From Sulfitobacter sp. 20_GPM-1509m (GTDB taxonomy: Bacteria; Pseudomonadota; Alphaproteobacteria; Rhodobacterales; Rhodobacteraceae), in NCBI RefSeq assembly GCF_000620505.1, contig NZ_KK211144.1, positions 689,681-753,680 on the forward strand: 64,000 nucleotides of DNA, written 5' to 3'. Under the pieces are notes generated by a model. It searched no databases, was not told where the DNA came from, and saw only the letters and a program-made list of their open reading frames with translations. Made by a program: the position numbers and the translations under genes. Below are positions 61,816 to 64,000 of this stretch, in pieces (the stretch's first letter is position 1; each line of letters opens with the position of its first letter).

Positions 61816-62364
61816 CTAGTGCCGTGCGGCCAGGCTTTCCATTGCTGTTACAAGATCGTGAACCAGTGTTGCAGCCATGCTGCGGAACACGAGGATCAGA
61901 AAGCTGTCCGGCCCGGTGCGGGTGATCGAGGCGTTCAAATGGCCCAGCTGGGTGCGGGCGGTGTGACCCTGCTTGAAAGCGGCAGGCCGCAAGTCGATCG
62001 GCACCAGCCGCGCCAGAACTGCACCCGCGTCGTCCCCCGACAGGGTGACACAGGCCCATGCGTCGGATTGGTCCGTCAGCGCAGCGAGATCGCCCAAGCC
62101 TGGGTCGGGCGCGGGCCCTGCCAGCAAGGCGATGTCGCGGCCAAACCAGATCGCGCGCGCGCCCGTCTTGCCGGTGGCGCGGTTGGGGGCCGGAAAGGCC
62201 ATCCCATGTGCGGCCTTGAGCGCGTCAGAGATCGCGGCCCCCTTGAACGGGGCCACCGATGTCAGCGTGCCAAGGTCGGTTTCCGTCAAGGTGCAGGTGC
62301 CCAGTGTTTTGGGCAGCAGCCCGTAACAGGGCGACGTGGCGGTCAGGGTCAGTGTATCAGCCAT
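61816..62364 (-). CDS. soxG: Sarcosine oxidase gamma subunit
   Basis: This 182-residue subunit belongs to heterotetrameric sarcosine oxidase, which oxidises sarcosine to glycine and formaldehyde or methylene-tetrahydrofolate. It has LTDQSDAWACVTLSGDDAGAVL and RLVPIDLRPAAF, then FLILVFRSMAATLVHDL near the end, all SoxG features. The start at 62364 lies 4 bp after the soxA stop, consistent with the soxA-soxG order. The upstream open frame is inside soxA. Confidence 0.9.
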   Translation of the reverse strand: MADTLTLTATSPCYGLLPKTLGTCTLTETDLGTLTSVAPFKGAAISDALKAAHGMAFPAPNRATGKTGARAIWFGRDIALLAGPAPDPGLGDLAALTDQSDAWACVTLSGDDAGAVLARLVPIDLRPAAFKQGHTARTQLGHLNASITRTGPDSFLILVFRSMAATLVHDLVTAMESLAARH

Positions 62365-62368
62365 ATCA

Positions 62369-64000
62369 TCAACCGCGCAGGCGGCCTCCTTCGGGGTCAA
62401 TGAACACAGGGGGGCACACCTCGACAACCGTGTCGATGCCACGCATGGCATCAACCAGCCGCAACCGGTCGCCATGACGCGCGGCACCGCCCCGCACAAA
62501 GCCCAACGCGATATAGTGGCCAAAGTCCGGCGAGAACGCAGCCGAGGTCACATAGCCCTGATCATTTTCGGGCACCGCCTCTGCCCCTTCGGAATAAAGA
62601 TGCGCACCAGCGGTGAGTTTCTTGATTGCTCCGGCGGGTTTGAAACCCACCATTTGCTCGCGGTCGTCCTCCAGCAATCCGTCGCGGGCCGCCATCGTCT
62701 TGCCGATACAATCCTTGTTCGCCGAGATCATCCGCTCCATCCCGATGTCAAAAGCCGTCGTGCGTCCGTGGATTTCGGAATGGGTGATATGCCCCTTTTC
62801 CACCCGCAGCACGTTCAGCGCCTCCATCCCATAGGCCCCACCCGCCAGCGCTTCGGCCCGTTTGACCAGCACACGGAACAGCGCATCGCCATAGCGGGCG
62901 GGCACGGCCAGTTCATAGGCATGCTCGCCCGAGAACGAGATACGGAACAGCCGCGCGTCGATCCCCGCCACACGCACCGGACCGCAGGCCATGAACGGCC
63001 AGCTTTCGTTGTCGATGGGGCTTTCGACCAGCCCGTTCACCAGATCGCGCGATTTGGGGCCGGCAATGGCAAATTGCGCCCATTGTTCGGTCACCGACAT
63101 GATCCGCACGTCCCATTCGGGGTGGTGCACCTGGGTGATAAACTCAAGGTGGCGCATCACCTGCCCTGCGGCCGCTGTCGTCGTGGTCATGACATAATGC
63201 GTCTCGCCCAGCCGCGCGGTTGTGCCGTCGTCCATCACGAACCCGTCTTCGCGCAGCATCAGACCATAGCGCACCCGCCCGACCTTGAGCGTGGAAAACA
63301 TGTTGGTATAGGCGAAATCCAGCAGCCTGGCGGCATCCGGCCCCTGAATGTCGATCTTGCCCAGCGTGGACACATCGCAGACGCCCACCGTGTTGCGGAC
63401 AAAGCCGACCTCGCGGTCGCAGGACTGTCGCCAGTTGCTCTCTCCCTTGCGGGGGAAATAGCTGGGGCGATACCACAGCCCCGCCTCGATCATCGGCGCG
63501 CCCATGGCGACGCTGGCGGCGTGGGATGTGGTGTGCCGTTCGGGCGCAAACCCCTTGCCGCGCGACCCTGCACCCAAGGCGGCCAAGGGGACCGGCGTAT
63601 AGGGCGGGCGGAAGGTGGTGGTGCCGGTTTCGGGAATGCCGCGGCCCGTCGCGTCGGCCAGCACGGCCAGGGCGGCCACGTTCGAGTTCTTGCCCTGATC
63701 CGTCGCCATCCCTTGCGTGGTGTAGCGTTTCATATGCTCGACCGAGCGGAAGTTTTCCGTGGCGGCCTGTTTCACATCCTTGACCGTCACATCGTTCTGG
63801 AAATCCAGCCACGCGCGGCCCTTGCCTGCGACGGCCCACAGCGGGGAAATCGCGTAGGCGGCATCGTCGGCCACCGGTATCTCGACATCTGCCACCGACT
63901 GGCCAAGCTCTTTCAGAACCGTCCGCGCCGCGTCGGCACCGGATGCCAGACAGCCCTGCACCGAGAACACGCCCAGCGCCGCGCCCGCAACGGTCATGCC
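62369..64000 (-). CDS. soxA: Sarcosine oxidase alpha subunit, C-terminal part (5' end outside window)
   Basis: About 543 C-terminal residues of a subunit that is normally near 1000 residues are visible; the frame is open to the window edge. The C-terminal GcvT-like folate-binding domain is present (KIDIQGPDAARLLDFAYTNM, MLREDGFVMDDGTTARL, HYVMTTTTAAAGQV and FSGEHAYELAVPARYGDALF). The N-terminal NAD and 2Fe-2S region lies outside. The GFAPERHTTSHAASVAMGA segment just before it is typical of SoxA. It is followed by soxG. Confidence 0.93.
   Translation of the reverse strand, partial: GMTVAGAALGVFSVQGCLASGADAARTVLKELGQSVADVEIPVADDAAYAISPLWAVAGKGRAWLDFQNDVTVKDVKQAATENFRSVEHMKRYTTQGMATDQGKNSNVAALAVLADATGRGIPETGTTTFRPPYTPVPLAALGAGSRGKGFAPERHTTSHAASVAMGAPMIEAGLWYRPSYFPRKGESNWRQSCDREVGFVRNTVGVCDVSTLGKIDIQGPDAARLLDFAYTNMFSTLKVGRVRYGLMLREDGFVMDDGTTARLGETHYVMTTTTAAAGQVMRHLEFITQVHHPEWDVRIMSVTEQWAQFAIAGPKSRDLVNGLVESPIDNESWPFMACGPVRVAGIDARLFRISFSGEHAYELAVPARYGDALFRVLVKRAEALAGGAYGMEALNVLRVEKGHITHSEIHGRTTAFDIGMERMISANKDCIGKTMAARDGLLEDDREQMVGFKPAGAIKKLTAGAHLYSEGAEAVPENDQGYVTSAAFSPDFGHYIALGFVRGGAARHGDRLRLVDAMRGIDTVVEVCPPVFIDPEGGRLRG

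Noticed and set aside
1-64000. tRNA, rRNA, insertion sequences, prophage or integrase genes
   Set aside because: No transposase, integrase or phage protein motifs, no CCA-ended cloverleaf and no rRNA signature were found on reading both strands, although a covariance search was not possible.

Overview
The window is chromosomal DNA of an alphaproteobacterium, most likely a marine roseobacter (Rhodobacteraceae/Roseobacteraceae). Pointers are the high GC with strong third-position bias, the gene sets pyrB-hyp-hyp-pyrC'-plsY, dnaG-rpoD, ubiA/rsmE/gshA, ribB-ribH-nusB and uvrC..pgsA-moaD-moaE, a heterotetrameric sarcosine oxidase, CoxG, plant-type glutamate-cysteine ligase, KpsS/KpsC capsule genes, and a GC-rich intergenic repeat with a GGGATATTT...GGCCAAAAGAA core of the sort common in that family. 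This assignment rests on recalled gene order, not on a database search. There are no rRNA, tRNA, CRISPR, insertion sequence or prophage genes. Nearly all the DNA is packed protein-coding sequence.

Layout. 1-9.4 kb: end of a DsbD-alpha-like gene, a WYL regulator divergent from a GFA-family enzyme across a clear operator, a two-gene RND efflux system, and a tight minus-strand run (divergent uracil-DNA glycosylase, phosphoesterase, LysE exporter, moaB). 9.5-13.5 kb: pyrB, two small membrane proteins, a dihydroorotase-like protein lacking catalytic residues, plsY. 13.5-15.6 kb: a GbsR/MarR regulator with two matching operators, followed by two small membrane proteins and a secreted protein. 15.5-21.7 kb: gshA, rsmE, ubiA, an OmpA/BON envelope protein and a coiled-coil partner. 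21.7-31.1 kb: minus-strand genes for molybdopterin synthase, PgsA, a NylB-like hydrolase, UvrC, a pteridine-reductase-like SDR, a Na/Ca exchanger, a 54-residue Cys-rich membrane protein, an S49 peptidase and an ABC-2 exporter. 31-36 kb: CoxG, a DMT transporter, and ribB(X)-ribH-nusB-quinone oxidoreductase.

36-47.6 kb is the most accessory-looking part: a secreted serine hydrolase, then a divergon in which GntR, a histone-deacetylase-like amidohydrolase and a class III aminotransferase face a class II aldolase, a complete oligopeptide-type ABC importer and a GhrA-like reductase across a TTGTCGACAA palindrome. It reads as a catabolic system for an imported acylated amine or similar compound. 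47.6-54.5 kb: ribE and nrdR-ribD, separated by kpsS, an outer-membrane export lipoprotein and kpsC. 54.6-57.2 kb: YjbQ, two tandem paralogous secreted proteins, an SDR and a DCC-family protein. 57.2-64 kb: rpoD and dnaG with a dense cluster of GANTC (CcrM) sites between them, a small secreted protein, and soxG with the 3' part of soxA, which runs off the window.

So the window holds riboflavin synthesis except a visible GTP cyclohydrolase II, part of molybdenum cofactor synthesis, the pyrimidine ATCase locus, and core replication/transcription genes. The most distinctive observations are the degenerate enzyme relatives kept in conserved loci (PyrC', UDG, RibB C-terminal domain, GNAE phosphoesterase), the paired GbsR operators, the GANTC cluster upstream of rpoD, and the amidohydrolase/aminotransferase/importer divergon.
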